Part shown: piece after piece, positions 1 to 12,189 of the stretch
Layout of the letters: every line of letters begins with the position of its first letter
Numbering within the stretch: position 1 is the first letter of the stretch
DNA from: Medicago truncatula
Taxonomy: Eukaryota; Streptophyta; Magnoliopsida; Fabales; Fabaceae
NCBI RefSeq assembly: GCF_003473485.1
Contig: NC_053042.1
Span: 1,624,501 to 1,688,500 of the forward strand
Reading direction: 5' to 3'
DNA: 64,000 nt
Notes under the pieces: generated by a model
What the model saw: only the letters and a program-made list of their open reading frames with translations
Told to the model about the DNA's origin: nothing
Databases searched by the model: none
Program-made: the position numbers and the translations under genes

Positions 1-306
1 TGGAATGATGAAAAAGTAAGTATAAATATACTCATCTAGTTTGTCACACTTTTTAAATAATAAAGATAAAAAAAACAAAAAAATATATATTATATCGTGT
101 TTGTTACATTTGTTTTAATATTTAAATTTATTTTTATCAAGAAAACAGATAAGTATTACTCCATTTATTTTTGTTTATTTTAGCCCAAAAAAAAAAAAAA
201 AGTAAACAGAAATTAGACGTGAGAGGGAGAGAGCCATATTTCATTTCATTTCCGAAACAAAAAGATAAATAAAACCGTGAAAAGTTCAAAGTTGAAACCC
301 TAAGCG

Positions 307-338
307 GCGGGAAAAATCGAAGCATTTCTAGCGGGAAG
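307..338. promoter_or_regulatory. Two E2F-type sites upstream of RPA2
   Basis: GCGGGAAA at 307-314 is the reverse complement of TTTCCCGC, the canonical E2F/DP site. GCGGGAAG at 331-338 is a near match. Both lie 120-150 bp before the RPA2 start codon, where S-phase genes commonly carry E2F sites. The sites are read directly; their regulatory role is inferred from known E2F control of plant replication genes. Confidence 0.6.
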
Positions 339-398
339 CAATAATTAGAGCAACAAAATAACACTATTTCTAATTCCCTCACTTCATTGTTTCACAAA

Positions 399-399
<1 letters not shown>

Positions 400-447
<48 letters not shown>
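400..447 (+). repeat. (CT)n microsatellite in the RPA2 5' leader
   Basis: About 48 bp of almost uninterrupted CT dinucleotide ends 11 bp before the RPA2 ATG. Pyrimidine-rich leaders are common in plant genes. The length should be polymorphic. Confidence 0.9.
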
Positions 448-448
<1 letters not shown>

Positions 449-458
449 GGGTTTCACG

Positions 459-3400
459 ATGTTCTCCAATTCCCAATTCGATTCCTCCAACGCCTTCTCC
501 GGCGGCGGATTCATGTCCTCGCAACCCAACGATTCTTCTCCGGCACCGACTAAAGTAAGCGCTATCTTTCTCATATTGCTTAAACGAAAATTTCCCTTTA
601 AAGATTATCGATTATCTAATATTTTTTTTTGTTCTTTGTTCAAGAGTCGCGATTCTCAGGGTTTGATTCCGGTTACGGTGAAGCAGATAAGTGAAGCTTC
701 TCATTCTGGAGATGAAAAATCCAATTTCTCAATTAACGGTGTAGATCTGACTAATGTATGATTCTTTCCTTTTTTTTTTGAATTAAAATTGTTTTAGTAT
801 TATAATACTTGCTTAATTTGCTACAAGATTAGTGAATTATGTTATTTCTATCTTCTGTATGATTTTCGTCCATCGTTGCAGTACTATCATGCTGTTTGAT
901 TTAAATCAATATTGTTTGCATATAACAATCTAGTAATTTTTTTTATGTAAATTTGAGAATAAACCATCAATTTAGTCCATAAACTGTTATAAACAGTCCT
1001 TAAAATATATGAAATCAGTCAATTTAGTTTACAAAGTACTCTAACATGTGTCACTGTCACGTGCCATTGCATTAGATTATGTGATTTTCTCATATTATTA
1101 TCTGTGTTGATTTGTCAGTGTGTTGTGTTTCGTGTGCTTCATAGCTAAGGTATATCATAACCTGTCAATTTAGTCCCAACATCTTGATGGCAGGGACTAA
1201 ATTAACAGATTTTATAAACTTGAAACACTAATTATATTTGTATAGTTTATGGACTGAATTGAAGAGAGTGAGATTTTAGAGACTATATGAATGATTTATT
1301 CTAAATTTGAAGCTAGCTTTTGTGGTAACAATTATAATTATTTTTTTTAAAATTAAAACATCACCCATTCATACACCAGTCATTATTGTAGCATGGTTAT
1401 TTTTGGACAAATTACTAGCAGTTGATTATTTATCTTGCAAAGTTGATTTTTTTACAAAATGAGTGAATTTCAAATAAATGATTTTTTACAATTTTTTTTG
1501 TTATGATGCTTTGTTATTCCTCTTATTTAACTCGCTGTATATTTTTGGTTCAGGTTACATTGGTTGGAATGGTGTATGAGAAAACAGAGAGGAACACGGA
1601 TGTTAATTTTGTTTTGGATGATGGAACTGGACGGATCAAATGCCGAAGATGGTACTTTTTGCAGGCTCAATGCTATGTTGATTATTTAAGACTTATTTTT
1701 GGAGAAATTTCTTAACATGTGTTGTGGAAAGTAGACTTAATTTCATTATTGGTTGTTTAATCAGGGTAAATGATACTTTTGACTCAAAGGAAATGGAAGA
1801 AGTACTGTAAGTACTTTAACTATGGTTACACATGATATAGATTTACGAGTCTGGGGTTGTAATATTTCTCACCTTCTCTAATTATTCATTGACAGGAATG
1901 GCATGTATGTTCGTGTTTATGGGTCCTTGAAAAGCTTTCAAGGTGTAAGGCAACTTGTAGCCTTCTCTGTCAGGCATGTTTGCCATACCCATTTTGTTTA
2001 TATTTTATCAAATATTCCATGGTTGTTTATCTGCGTTCAGTTTGTTGCCTGCATGATTTGATTTTCTCTTCTGAATCTTTGATAGCATATGTTAGCCTTT
2101 TGTCACTAGTTCAAGGAAATTACACACGAGGTGTCTGCCTCTTTAGTATCATCACATAAACTATATAATTATAATTTGGATTGATAAGTTCTAGAATGTG
2201 TTTGTCGATATCCAACCTCTCTTCTGATTTGTTGCTTTCTCAGGAAGGGGCTGGGTTGTCAAAGGGTAACTAGTGTGTAACTGAATGCTTAATAGGAGCA
2301 AGTTGGAATGGTGCTGGGGGCGGTGAGATTTAAATTTAAATGGTTCCAGAGCCTGAAGATTGTAAAATCATCAGTCCCCTGAAGATTGGGAATTGAAAAG
2401 TAACTGAATCAACTTTGACATGCGATGTCAAAATTTACACCTTAGACCTTACAGAACATGGGGATGATGTTTGCCTTATTTAGCCTGCTTTCAGACTATG
2501 TTTTTGCAAAATTGTTAGTTTAGTTTGCGAGCACACCCAAGTTTAGAGTCAACTAGGCTAATTTATTTTAACTCAGTATTTAATTCCGTCAATGAACATC
2601 AACTGGTACATGATTGTTTTTGCCTAATGTTACTCCGGTTTGTGATTATATTTTCCACATAGCTCAAACTTAAATCTTTTGTCTAATGGCTGGTATCTAA
2701 TTAGTTTCAACTCAAATTGAACTATTAGTAAAGACATTCTTATACCTGGTTATGGGTGTCCTTGTTACATTTGTGGAGAAACTGCATATTCAAAAAAATA
2801 ATTCCCAATAAAATGATTTTTTGGTTTGTAGTTTGAGTGTTTTACCTGTTTGATGAATTACAAAGCATGATATTTAGTAGTGGAAAAGTGACTTGCTAAG
2901 TTGCCTTACATATACTAGCGTGCTCAAGTTTCACTATGAGAAATGTCTTTTATTTGTCAAATTGGCTGTTTTAATCATATGGTTATTTCATATTTGTGAT
3001 GTTTCACAGGCCCGTGACAAATTTTGATGAGATCCCGTTTCACTTTATTGACTGCATACATAACCACCTCCGCAGCAAACTAAAGGTACACATAGTTTTT
3101 GTATTTTATCATACTATTTTTTGTTATATTATTGCATGATAATTGATGGCAGTGGATACTGCATAAACTTTCTGGAATTTAAGCAATAAGAATTGTTTGT
3201 AACCCATTTATAAGATCATTGGAAGTTTTGACTATTCTATTGTGTCTTTCTTAAGTTGTCAAACATGATAATTTAACATAATGCCTTACTTTTGTTTTTT
3301 GGATTATAGATAGAAGGAATCACTTCTGCACTTCCTTCATCAAACTCGTCTATGAATACTCCTGTCAGAAATGTCTCAAATGGATCTCAGGCACCATCAT

Positions 3401-4224
3401 CAAATCCGGTATGATATTTGATGTAAGTAGCTGTTTCTTTAGTTTTTGATTGGATTGCTGATATAATTTTTCAATCTTCAGGGATATGTACAATATAGCA
3501 CTGATGGACTCAAGGATATTGATAAATTGGTCCTTAACTATCTGGAGAAGCATTCACACATGTGAGTTACTATAATTCAGAAAAAAATTAAGTTGTATTT
3601 ATTACCTTTCATTAATGGTTTCAAGTAGGATTACTAAGGACCCGTGTACTTAGTGAAAACATTTTCTATATTCACTTTCTTAAATTTGTGTTAGTTTTAC
3701 ATGTTACAAGGAGATAACAGACTCTTGAAGTGATTAATTGTATGCATTTTTGGAAACAATGAAAATGTCATAAAACTGTTGTCAATATTTCTGGAAATCC
3801 ATCATCTTTAACCAACATTTCATCTTTTCCGTTACAATCATTCACTTCAAGATTCTCTCAACCAAAGCAAATTGAACATGGGTTTTAGAAAATGAAACAC
3901 AATGATTTAGCAGACCCTAAATTTTTCATCAACAATATTTGCTAATTTCAGTTTATATGATACTGAAAGATGTTGAAATTGATTTTACATTGCAGAGAGA
4001 CGGGAGTACATGTTGATGAGTTATCAAGAGAGCTCAAGCTTCCATTGGACAAGATCATGTCAGTTCTCTTATTTTTTTTATTTATGTCTCATTATGGGTT
4101 TGCAAAATATTTGCTTTTGATTTAACTCAAAGCTTCTCATAATGCCAGGTTGTTGCTGAAGACTCCTTTAGAGGAAGGTGTGATTTACTCCACCATAGAT
4201 GATTCCCACTACAAACTTGCTTGA
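459..4224 (+). CDS. RPA2: Replication protein A 32-kDa subunit (RPA2/RPA32)
   Basis: This is the middle subunit of the nuclear single-strand DNA-binding heterotrimer used in replication, repair and checkpoint signalling. I assembled ten exons: 459-554, 645-755, 1554-1651, 1765-1806, 1896-1973, 3010-3085, 3310-3408, 3482-3561, 3996-4058 and 4149-4224. They total 819 nt, or 272 aa, against roughly 270-280 aa for plant homologues. Residues 1-40 are rich in Ser, Gly and Asn, like the phosphorylated N-terminus of the family. The OB-fold covers about residues 48-165, with a typical DDGTGRIKCRRW strand-loop at 91-102 and VRPVTNFDEI at 141-150. A Ser/Asn linker (about 168-200) leads to a C-terminal winged helix (about 205-272). 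Frame is kept across every junction. All introns are GT-AG except intron 5, which starts with GC (1974-1975). The ATG at 459 is the first after the pyrimidine-rich leader. Exon edges are by eye; the family call is firm. Confidence 0.93.
948..1313. mobile_element. MITE-like inverted-repeat element in RPA2 intron 2
   Basis: The left edge (AAATTTGAGAATAAACCAT near 950) is matched in inverted orientation by the right edge (ATGATTTATTCTAAATTT near 1291-1308). TTTAGTCC / GGACTAAA motifs repeat inside. It makes up nearly half of an 798-bp intron. The TIRs are imperfect and I found no clear target duplication. Confidence 0.4.
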
Positions 4225-7140
4225 TATTTTGTCATCTAAAGCATATAGCCGAGGCTCGGGCTAGACTGGGACAAGAACCACCGCTGATATTGATGTTGGT
4301 CTGTTTTGGTTCATAGGTTGATGTAGATATTTTCTGGATCAATTAATCTTTTACCATGTTGTTTTTTTTGACGATCTATTACTACATATGCTTAGAAACC
4401 GTATTATGTTTTTTGACTAAATTACCGAACACTTTAAATGATCTCACGTCTGAATTTAACATCTATCTTCTATTTTTATTTCTTCAACATTGTGTGATTC
4501 TTTTTGTTTATAAATAACCTATTTAAGGGTCGGCAATACTCATAATACTCATTTAAATTAAGGGAAAAAAATTGCAAAATTAGAGCCTGTTTGAAATAGT
4601 TTATGTTTTTAGTTTTTGAAATATACAAGTCTTCTTCTTACAATAGTTATCCTTTTACATGTTTTGGAAAGTGTTTTAAAGAAGCTTTTAATATTTGTAT
4701 TGAAAGTCTAAAAGACCGAACTAAACTTGTTTCCTGTCCGAACACCCACTTGCAAAACAGTTAAAAGTGTAAAGAGTTTTTTTCTTTTCTTTTAAGTATT
4801 GCACCAAATATTTTTATTTTTTAGGAATGCAACAAATGTTTATTATTAATGTAACATTCAAGTGGATTTGTTCAAAAACCAACAAACTTGAACTATCTAT
4901 CGACTAATTGGGCTGCACATATGCTTGTTCAACGTGGACACACCGCTGCTTTATATACTACTGTGGTTGCTTGTGTTTCTTTTATCATTTTAAAAATAAT
5001 GTTTTAGTTTAAAATTGTTTGCAGTTGAGATGGATGAAGTATATGTGATGCTAGCGGTATTCCTCCCCGAGTTACTGAATCAACCTGTTTTATAAAAGAA
5101 AATATGTTTTGACTAAAAAACGTGGTTCTAAATAAATACATTTTCAAAGTGTAGTGAAATATAGACAAATTTCATCTTTATATGGACACACAGACAGAAC
5201 AACAGGATAAAATAAAAAACTTAGTTATTGTTTTATTTTATTTCTTTCAAATCAAAGGAACAATCTTTCACGAAATTATTGATGGGGCCAAAGCCAAAAA
5301 GAAAATCCAATTCTGTGAGGCTAATGGCTGAGGTTTTCGTTTTCACAAAGTTTAGATTCTACAAGAAGCACATGGCAACCAAGGCTAAACTAGTGTGGTC
5401 AGTGACCACTACCTTTCACAATCAACCTCACGTGAACTCCATCTCCTCTCTTCCAGTTTTGTAATCCTTAACATCGTACATTCATTTCTAATTGCCAATC
5501 CAAAACTTTTTCAAATAAATATCCTTATCCAAAACAAGATTGTATCATGTGTGGATTTACAATCAATCTCGCGTTGCTATCATTATTTCTTCTTCTCTAT
5601 ATATGGTTGACTTAAAAATTACAACTTTTAAATTTTTAAAAAAAGTTGAATTTGTTACTTTTCAATATTTTCCAACAAAATATTTCTATTTTGCTTCATC
5701 AACCAATATCCTAAGAACATTCTTTAACATTTCCTACAATATTACAGATTTATCTCAGGATATATATTTTTTTAAGGTGGCATACAAAAAAAGTTAACAT
5801 CGATCATTTATAAACAAAGAATGCTAACGAGTGTTCGATTACATTGGTTAAGTATCTAAACTAAGTTTTCATAAAAGTAGTGTAATCATTAATTGATTAA
5901 AAATAATATCTTCTAATATTTTATAAACAAAATTTGTATTTGTCGATTTCTTAACTAATGTCTCGGGGCACCAATTAGGAAGAACATTTTCCTAACCCAC
6001 TTGAGTTGGCCTGTTGATATTGACTTGAGACTTAAGAGTGTACTATTCCTCAAAATTTTAATTTAAATTCTCTTCAATGTCAATTTAAGCGAGCTAATTT
6101 AACTTCTTAAAAAAATATTTTCCTTCATATCATGATTTTTGTTAGAGGATATAAATGGGAGGAGCAAAGAAAGATTTCTTAATATGGTATGGAAGAGTAG
6201 ACAAATGTGAACAGCATAATGATACAAAAAAGGTAAACGACTGTTGGCATATATCACTGGCTGTGAGATTCTTCTAATTCAGTCAACATTCTCATTCACT
6301 GATATAATTGGATGTGTTGTCTGTCTTTTTGTCCCTTTCAAAACCATTCTGATTGGGTGACATTTTTTATTCTGGCTGAGGTTATCTACTGTAGTCGTGC
6401 CACTCCCCATGTTTTCGGCATAGTAGTTCACACTCAGATTCTATTAGCCCTATGAGGCACCCAAAATTATCTCACACAACTTGCAAACTTTTGAAGACAT
6501 AAAGTAGCATTTATTTAAGGAATTTTTTTTATCATGGACAAGAGGAATAAATTGTCCATGGTTTGATGTTGAAAGTGAAAATTTGCATCATCTCTAATGA
6601 TGTATTTTTTTTATGATGACCTACGCCAATATTAGTAGTATTATGTTAGGAGTACTAAGGTTCTTACCCTGCTTGATCTAATTTTACCATTTAATCAATT
6701 CAAAACTCATTTCTTTCTCATCATCCTCCATCTTCTCCTCATATTCTCTTCTCTTTACTATGTAATTGCGATATTCATCAATGCTATGTCTTTTTTCAGT
6801 TTTAAAATGTTTGTTGCATACAAATTTGGTCACAACTTGCAGAGAATGAAAAAAGAGGGAGCAAATACAGAAGAAATTGAAACCACAACAACAATTGGGG
6901 TTTTAGTAGAGAAATTGAATGATAAGACCATTTTTAACGAAAGTGGCGAAGAACACGACCGAAGGTTCAACAACGAGTCAATAATTCAATGAAGTTTTTT
7001 TAGTCAAGAGTAGGCGATGTTTGAGAAAAATATATTTTGTATGAATAGTGTATCATTCGATCTAACGAACCTTCAACATCTATCGTAAGTTATCCATTGT
7101 TCATGATGGACCATTTATCTCACTTGTCCGTGGAAGCATT
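4225..7140. other. Intergenic, RPA2 3' region and AT-rich spacer
   Basis: The first roughly 200 bp should contain the RPA2 3' UTR. The rest is AT-rich. The longest open stretches (under 90 codons) show no recognisable domain and no codon bias. I see no gene here. Confidence 0.6.
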
Positions 7141-7435
7141 CAAGGTTGGCGAAAATATCTATTTGGTTTTCTTTAAACTTGATCATAGAATCATACTATA
7201 ATTGCAAAGAGGAAGAAATGTTTTTTTTTTCCTTCTTATATCAAGGTTGGCGAAAATATCTATTTGGTTTTCTCTAAACTTGATCACATAGAATCATACT
7301 ATAATTCCAAAAAGGAAGAAATGTTTTTTTTCCTTCTTATATCATGGTTGGCGGAAATATCTATTTGGTTTTCTTTAAACTTAATTATATAGAATCTTAC
7401 TATAAGTGCAAAGAGGAAGAATATGGCAAGATAGA
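7141..7435. repeat. Three tandem copies of a ~101-bp unit
   Basis: Units begin at 7141, 7242 and 7343. Each starts CAWGGTTGGCGRAAATATC, continues through TTTGGTTTTCTNTAAACTT, and ends in a GAGGAAGAA-T-run segment. Copies 1 and 2 are close; copy 3 has diverged more and its end is truncated. No coding potential spans the units. Confidence 0.85.
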
Positions 7436-8810
7436 AATCTTTTTTATAGAGGAAATTCGGAAGAATATTGTTAGTATTTTTTTTAGTTATTATATTATAG
7501 ACAAAAAATTTCCATCTTTATTTAACGATGACTATAATCTACGTTAGAGAATCTCTTGAATATACAAAGTGAATTTTCTCTTGCAATCAAATTTTTTTCC
7601 ATATAAAGAGTCATATATCTAACCTCTTACCACTTCTTAAAGGGCCGAAATCACTTACCCCTTAAAATCAATTTATTGTTTAGTAGAATAATTGCTACTT
7701 TTCTTACTACTTTAGAACCTTTTCTTTTATTAATTTCATTTTTAAATATTATGAGGGTAATGGGATTTAAAGTAACTTTAAGTATTTTGTTCTCCCTCAT
7801 AAAAGCTATTTTTAGTTTTGCTTTTCATTTTACAAATATTCACCAAATTAAATTATAACACATGCACATGAGTTACAAAATATCAATCCGTGTGTATTTT
7901 ATTTATCAAAAAATTTCTCTAATTTTGTTTACTAGCTTTGTAATGAGATGTAATTTTGTCATTAGGATTGCTCTTTCTATAATACATGACTGTCTTATTT
8001 TTTATTTTCTTAACAACAAATATACTGAAAACGGTTCCCCACACAAGATGAATGGGAAAACCAATAAAAGCGAAAACATGTCTGCATTATTACATTCCTT
8101 CAAAAAAAAATGTCTGTATTATTACATAGCTACTATTTCACAAGTGAGAAAGTTATGTGACACGACCATACCACTCCTTCGGATTTTTTTTATAAGAAAC
8201 ATATGAGTAAACAAAAGTTAATGTATTTAATCTATATTATGAACTAAATATATTAACTTTAGTTGATCAATTTGTCTTTTGTAAAAAACATTGAGGGAGT
8301 ATTATATAGAAAAGAGATGTAATGTATTTGCCACTTCATTTTAGAAAAATTGATTAAATATTTCAAATTAACTCTATAATTGCTTATTTATAGTAAAATA
8401 AACTCTAAATTGCATATACATTTTGAGAAAAGATAACATGTGACCAATTAATTCTCTTACCTTCTGAGAACGTGAACAGGTGGCCCCCGTGCTCATCAAA
8501 ACTCATAGTAATACTACTTACGTTTCATGGAACCAATCATATCATGTACTGTATTTTCTTTTTTGTGCTGAATTTTCTTCTGTTCAGTTTGTGCTGAAAT
8601 GGCTTTTCCAAATCAGGAAACAAATATACTCTCATATATTGACACTTGGATTTTTTTTTGAAAAACATTGGACTTTTCTCTCTCATCTCAATTTCTCCCC
8701 AGATATAAACTATTAGTAATAGCTAAATTAAGCCATCAAGATATTAAAATTTCTTCTTCATTCTCTATTATTTTTTGTTGATAAAATCCATTCTCCCTTT
8801 CTCTTTATTA
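7436..8810. other. AT-rich spacer without recognised gene
   Basis: Only short, low-complexity open frames are present. Around 8220-8300 there is a half-element resembling the palindromic MITEs seen further right (GTAT...GAGGGAGTA), too decayed to delimit. Confidence 0.5.
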
Positions 8811-8921
8811 GAATTCTGATTTCCTATAATGCGATTAGAGGTTGGCCATCAAATTCATTCAATGATCTAGTCCATTGATGCAATGACCAACTTCTAATCG
8901 CAGGATTATCAAAATTCGTAT
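8811..8921. repeat. Short foldback (hairpin) sequence
   Basis: GCGATTAGAGGTTGGCCAT at about 8831-8849 pairs with ATGACCAACTTCTAATCGC at 8883-8901, with two mismatches that would be G-U in RNA. Weaker pairing extends outward. The 33-nt loop and ~110-bp total fit a tiny MITE, or less likely a small-RNA hairpin. Confidence 0.5.
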
Positions 8922-9326
8922 TAAATTAGGAAAATTGTCTCCGGTCAAAGATATATAGATGAGATTTTTTTTAAGCCTTTATGAGAAATCAAAAAAGAAG
9001 GGAAATTATTGAAATGCAAGAAATAAAGATATTATTAGAAACCAATACTCAATATGTTACAAAGAGCACTCCAAGCAAATATACACTAGTCAAGTCAAAC
9101 ACATCAACACCATCAATCATCTATATTTTACTTATTCCCCTCTCTATGAACATAAACCAAAAAGAAATCAACAAGCTTTATCACTAGAGTTTCCACAAAA
9201 CTCTAGATATATATATGTATAGAAAAACACACCAGCGTCATAAAAAAAACCTAAACCCCTAAAAAAAAGATAAATGAAGGAGCTAGCTACTTAGCTAGTA
9301 GTAGCATCCAAAATTAGCATCCAAAA

Positions 9327-9656
9327 TTACCACTTATCCCTAACATGGAAAACATTAGGGTTTTTTATGACAATATCATACATATGTATGGAATTGAACT
9401 TGGAGAAATCTTTAGGTAGAGAAATTAGGTCAATAGAACAGTGTTTATGAAATTGGTATAAATCAACATCTCCATCATAGTACCTCTCCCAACCTAAACC
9501 AATCAATATTCTCTCAAGAAAAGCATAAGAAGTTACCACTTCCCCTGTGGGCAAGTGAACCAACATCTTCCTCTTCCCATGCCTTACTTCCGATTCTGCT
9601 TGAGGATTCTCGACCAATCGAAACACGCCATTCTTGAACACCCAAACCCCAGACAT
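9327..9656 (-). CDS. FPF1: Flowering-promoting factor 1-like protein (FPF1 family)
   Basis: A single-exon gene encodes 109 aa, matching the ~110-aa size of the family. FPF1 proteins are small plant-specific proteins without catalytic motifs. In Arabidopsis they promote flowering and growth, partly through gibberellin responses. Diagnostic segments are [18 protein letters not shown] at the N-terminus, [14 protein letters not shown] at 40-53, [17 protein letters not shown] at about 59-75, and [20 protein letters not shown] at about 80-99, ending VRDKW-stop (TAA at 9327-9329). The ATG at 9656 is chosen because family homology starts there; upstream codons in the same frame lack an ATG. The gene stands alone, and a TATA box lies 146 bp upstream. 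Which FPF1 paralogue it is cannot be told from here. Confidence 0.93.
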   Translation of the reverse strand: MSGVWVFKNGVFRLVENPQAESEVRHGKRKMLVHLPTGEVVTSYAFLERILIGLGWERYYDGDVDLYQFHKHCSIDLISLPKDFSKFNSIHMYDIVIKNPNVFHVRDKW

Positions 9657-9801
9657 ATTTTTTTTGTTTTGTTTTTGTAAAGACAAAGATTAAGCAAGAG
9701 ATATATAGCACAAGAGAAGAAGAGAGAAGTGAGATTGAAAATGAATGAATTTTTTTTTTCTTCTGGTTTTGGATGAGGAATTATGAGAGGGTATGAAGGG
9801 G

Positions 9802-9810
9802 TATATATAT
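9802..9810 (-). promoter_or_regulatory. TATA box of the FPF1-like gene
   Basis: ATATATATA on the minus strand, within CATATATATACCCC, lies about 145-155 bp before the ATG. The expected transcription start would give a leader of roughly 115 nt. Position and sequence are good; the start site itself is inferred. Confidence 0.6.
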
Positions 9811-9811
9811 G

Positions 9812-11245
9812 TGTCAAAAGTGGATACGAGGCTAAAATAAAACAAGAGGAAAATACTCTTTGTTTTGAAGTGGAAGAATTGAAAGTGATGTATATGCTGC
9901 ATGTTTCACTTTGGCATATAGAATCTATAGTTTTGTGGGGGCATAGCGTTTTTTATAATGTGATTACATTACATATGATATGGGGTGACCCTAGGGCTTG
10001 CACCATGGGTTTATTTTGATAGAGAGAGTATCTTTTTGTGGTTTAATTTTGATGCAGGCCTTGCTTTTGGATTGTGTATGTTGTGTGCTAGAGAGAGCCT
10101 AGGGAATCTAATATTATTTATTTAACAAAAAAATATTAGAGGAGGAAAAAAATGGTATCTATCTAGCTTAGCTACAATAATTTGTGAATCAATCACACGA
10201 GATGTCCACGTGAAGATTGTGGGGCTCCCTTTGTAGCTGTTCCCGTTTGCGTTAGGTACTCATCATTGGGAATAATTGACACCCTTAAAAGGCATTTTTT
10301 AGTACTTTTCTATTTAGTCAAATTTTATATGCAAATGATATAAGGTTATGTATTTATTTTCAACACGACAAAAATTATTTGTAATCAATAAATTTATTTA
10401 TCCATATAGCTAGGTTTCCCCCTAATATATAGACACGTTTTTTTTTTTTTTTTGTTGAATATAATGTTAACCGTATATATTTTTTTCCTCGAAAGAAACC
10501 GTATATAATGTCATATATTGTTTTTATGGACCATAAGATGACTCCTAATCTTTTAGTGGATCTGAAATTAAGATCAAACATATATTTATTAGAAATAATA
10601 GTGGTTTCAAGGGTCCATATCCATCTCTAGACTAGGAGGCCATAATATCTAATGTCAAACATTTACATGTTTCATTTTTTCTCACACCGTAAATCATTTT
10701 AAAGGTGGAAAAGCGATAAAATACATCAAGAACAAAGATCAGATAAACAACACAATAAAATCTATTCAAATAGTCCTTAAAAAAAAAAAAACTATTCAAA
10801 TAGAAATTATCATATCATAATACAAAGGGTTTCCCTTGACATTCCTTATAAATATGCCCTCCCCCACCGTAGACAAGTGTTACATCATTAGTAGTAGTCG
10901 GTATGATGACATTTAATCATAGCATATATTTCAGTAAAATCTATAATTTATAGGAAAACAATTTTACTTACTATTTTATTACTTGTAAGATTTGGTACAC
11001 TTGTCGAATTATCCATGAATGTATCGAAGATGTTGGCTTAGGTGCTTCAACTTTAGGGACGTCACAGATGTTAAAATCTTCAACATGAGTTAATCAGAGT
11101 ACTAAGCAGCCAAAGTTGATTCTTCTTTCATTTCATAAATTATTGCTTCCTTTTTAGTCGCACTCATTCTTTCAGTTAACCACCAGTAACTATTAAGTAT
11201 TAACTACTATAATTCCCAAAAGGTTAAAACTTAAAATAATCTTGG
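9812..11245. other. FPF1 upstream region and spacer
   Basis: No gene is recognised. A CCACGTG-type G-box core (TCCACGTGA near 10206-10214) lies about 550 bp upstream of the FPF1 ATG and could be regulatory, but this is speculative. The rest is AT-rich with homopolymer runs. Confidence 0.45.
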
Positions 11246-11600
11246 TACGTAGGGCTTTGTTTAACAAGGCTCCACTTGATGAATCATCTAACATTAACCT
11301 TATTGAAGATACCGGGTCATCATAGAAAGTCTCCATTTAAATTTACAATGGTATCCGTTTATGAGGAAATTTCTTGAGTAATTTCTTGAATCTTTCCCAT
11401 GCCTCAAGTAAGTTTTTTCATTAGTTTGCTTAAAAAATGTGATGTAATTCGTCTTTCTTGCACACAGAACAAGAGTAAGGGAAAAACCTTTGAGGGTATC
11501 TTCCTCGACACCATGAATCTTGAAATTGCTAGCAAACTCGGTGCAATAGTTAGTAACATTTGGAACATCATTGGCACCAATTTGATTTAGTGCAAAGTCA
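11246..11600 (-). pseudogene. Ty3/gypsy (Athila/Tat-like) gag fragment
   Basis: Translated on minus in shifting frames, the segment reads FKIHGVEEDTLK near 11500, EAWERFKKLLKKFPHKRIP at about 11347-11404, and TFYDDPVSSIRLMLDDSSSG nearer 11260-11320. These are three consecutive blocks of the plant retrotransposon gag domain in the right order, separated by frameshifts. The central block 'EAWERFK.LL..CP' is highly characteristic of Athila-type gag. It is a dead fragment with no flanking pol in place. Confidence 0.75.
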
Positions 11601-12189
11601 GTCTTGAATCTTTTGAACGCTCTTCAATTACTTCTAAATGTTCTCATTATTTTAGGATCAAATTAAAAAACTTGTGATGATTTTGACCTATAAATTTAAG
11701 TCACACCTTCCAAGCAATCACCTAAATATTAGTAACAAAAGCAAAAAAGTAATCTATCTAGACCAAAAAAAAAAAGAAAAGAAAAAACAAACAAGTAATT
11801 TTCTAGAAAAATATTTAAATTTTTTAACACCATTCAAGTCTCGACAATATCAGTACAAACATCTTGTTTGAAAAGTGAAAGAACGCGTTGGGTAAAGGAA
11901 GTTATCTATACAAGGGAATTATCTTGTGATCAGGTCGGGATTTCACTTGTTTAGAGGGGAAAATCAAGGTTACGGTTAGAGCAAGTAAACCAGCAAGAGT
12001 TATTTTTCTCTATCTAATTCCACGTCGAATAAGGGTGTCTAACATCTAGTTTTCTGATTTTACGGCGCAACGATGATACTATTCATGTTCAGTCGTTTCC
12101 GTTTACCTCAAATCATATCATCACTCAGAGTTAATCAATAACACAACACATGAGGGATTGATTTGCAACTAAAAATAATTATCCTTTTT

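Noticed and set aside
6786-6992. 68-codon plus frame in the RPA2-FPF1 spacer
   Set aside because: Short, with no domain and no promoter or splice signals that would make it a gene.
10200-10220. G-box as proven FPF1 regulator
   Set aside because: The CACGTG core is real, but a six-base motif about 550 bp upstream is expected by chance often enough that I only mention it under the spacer.
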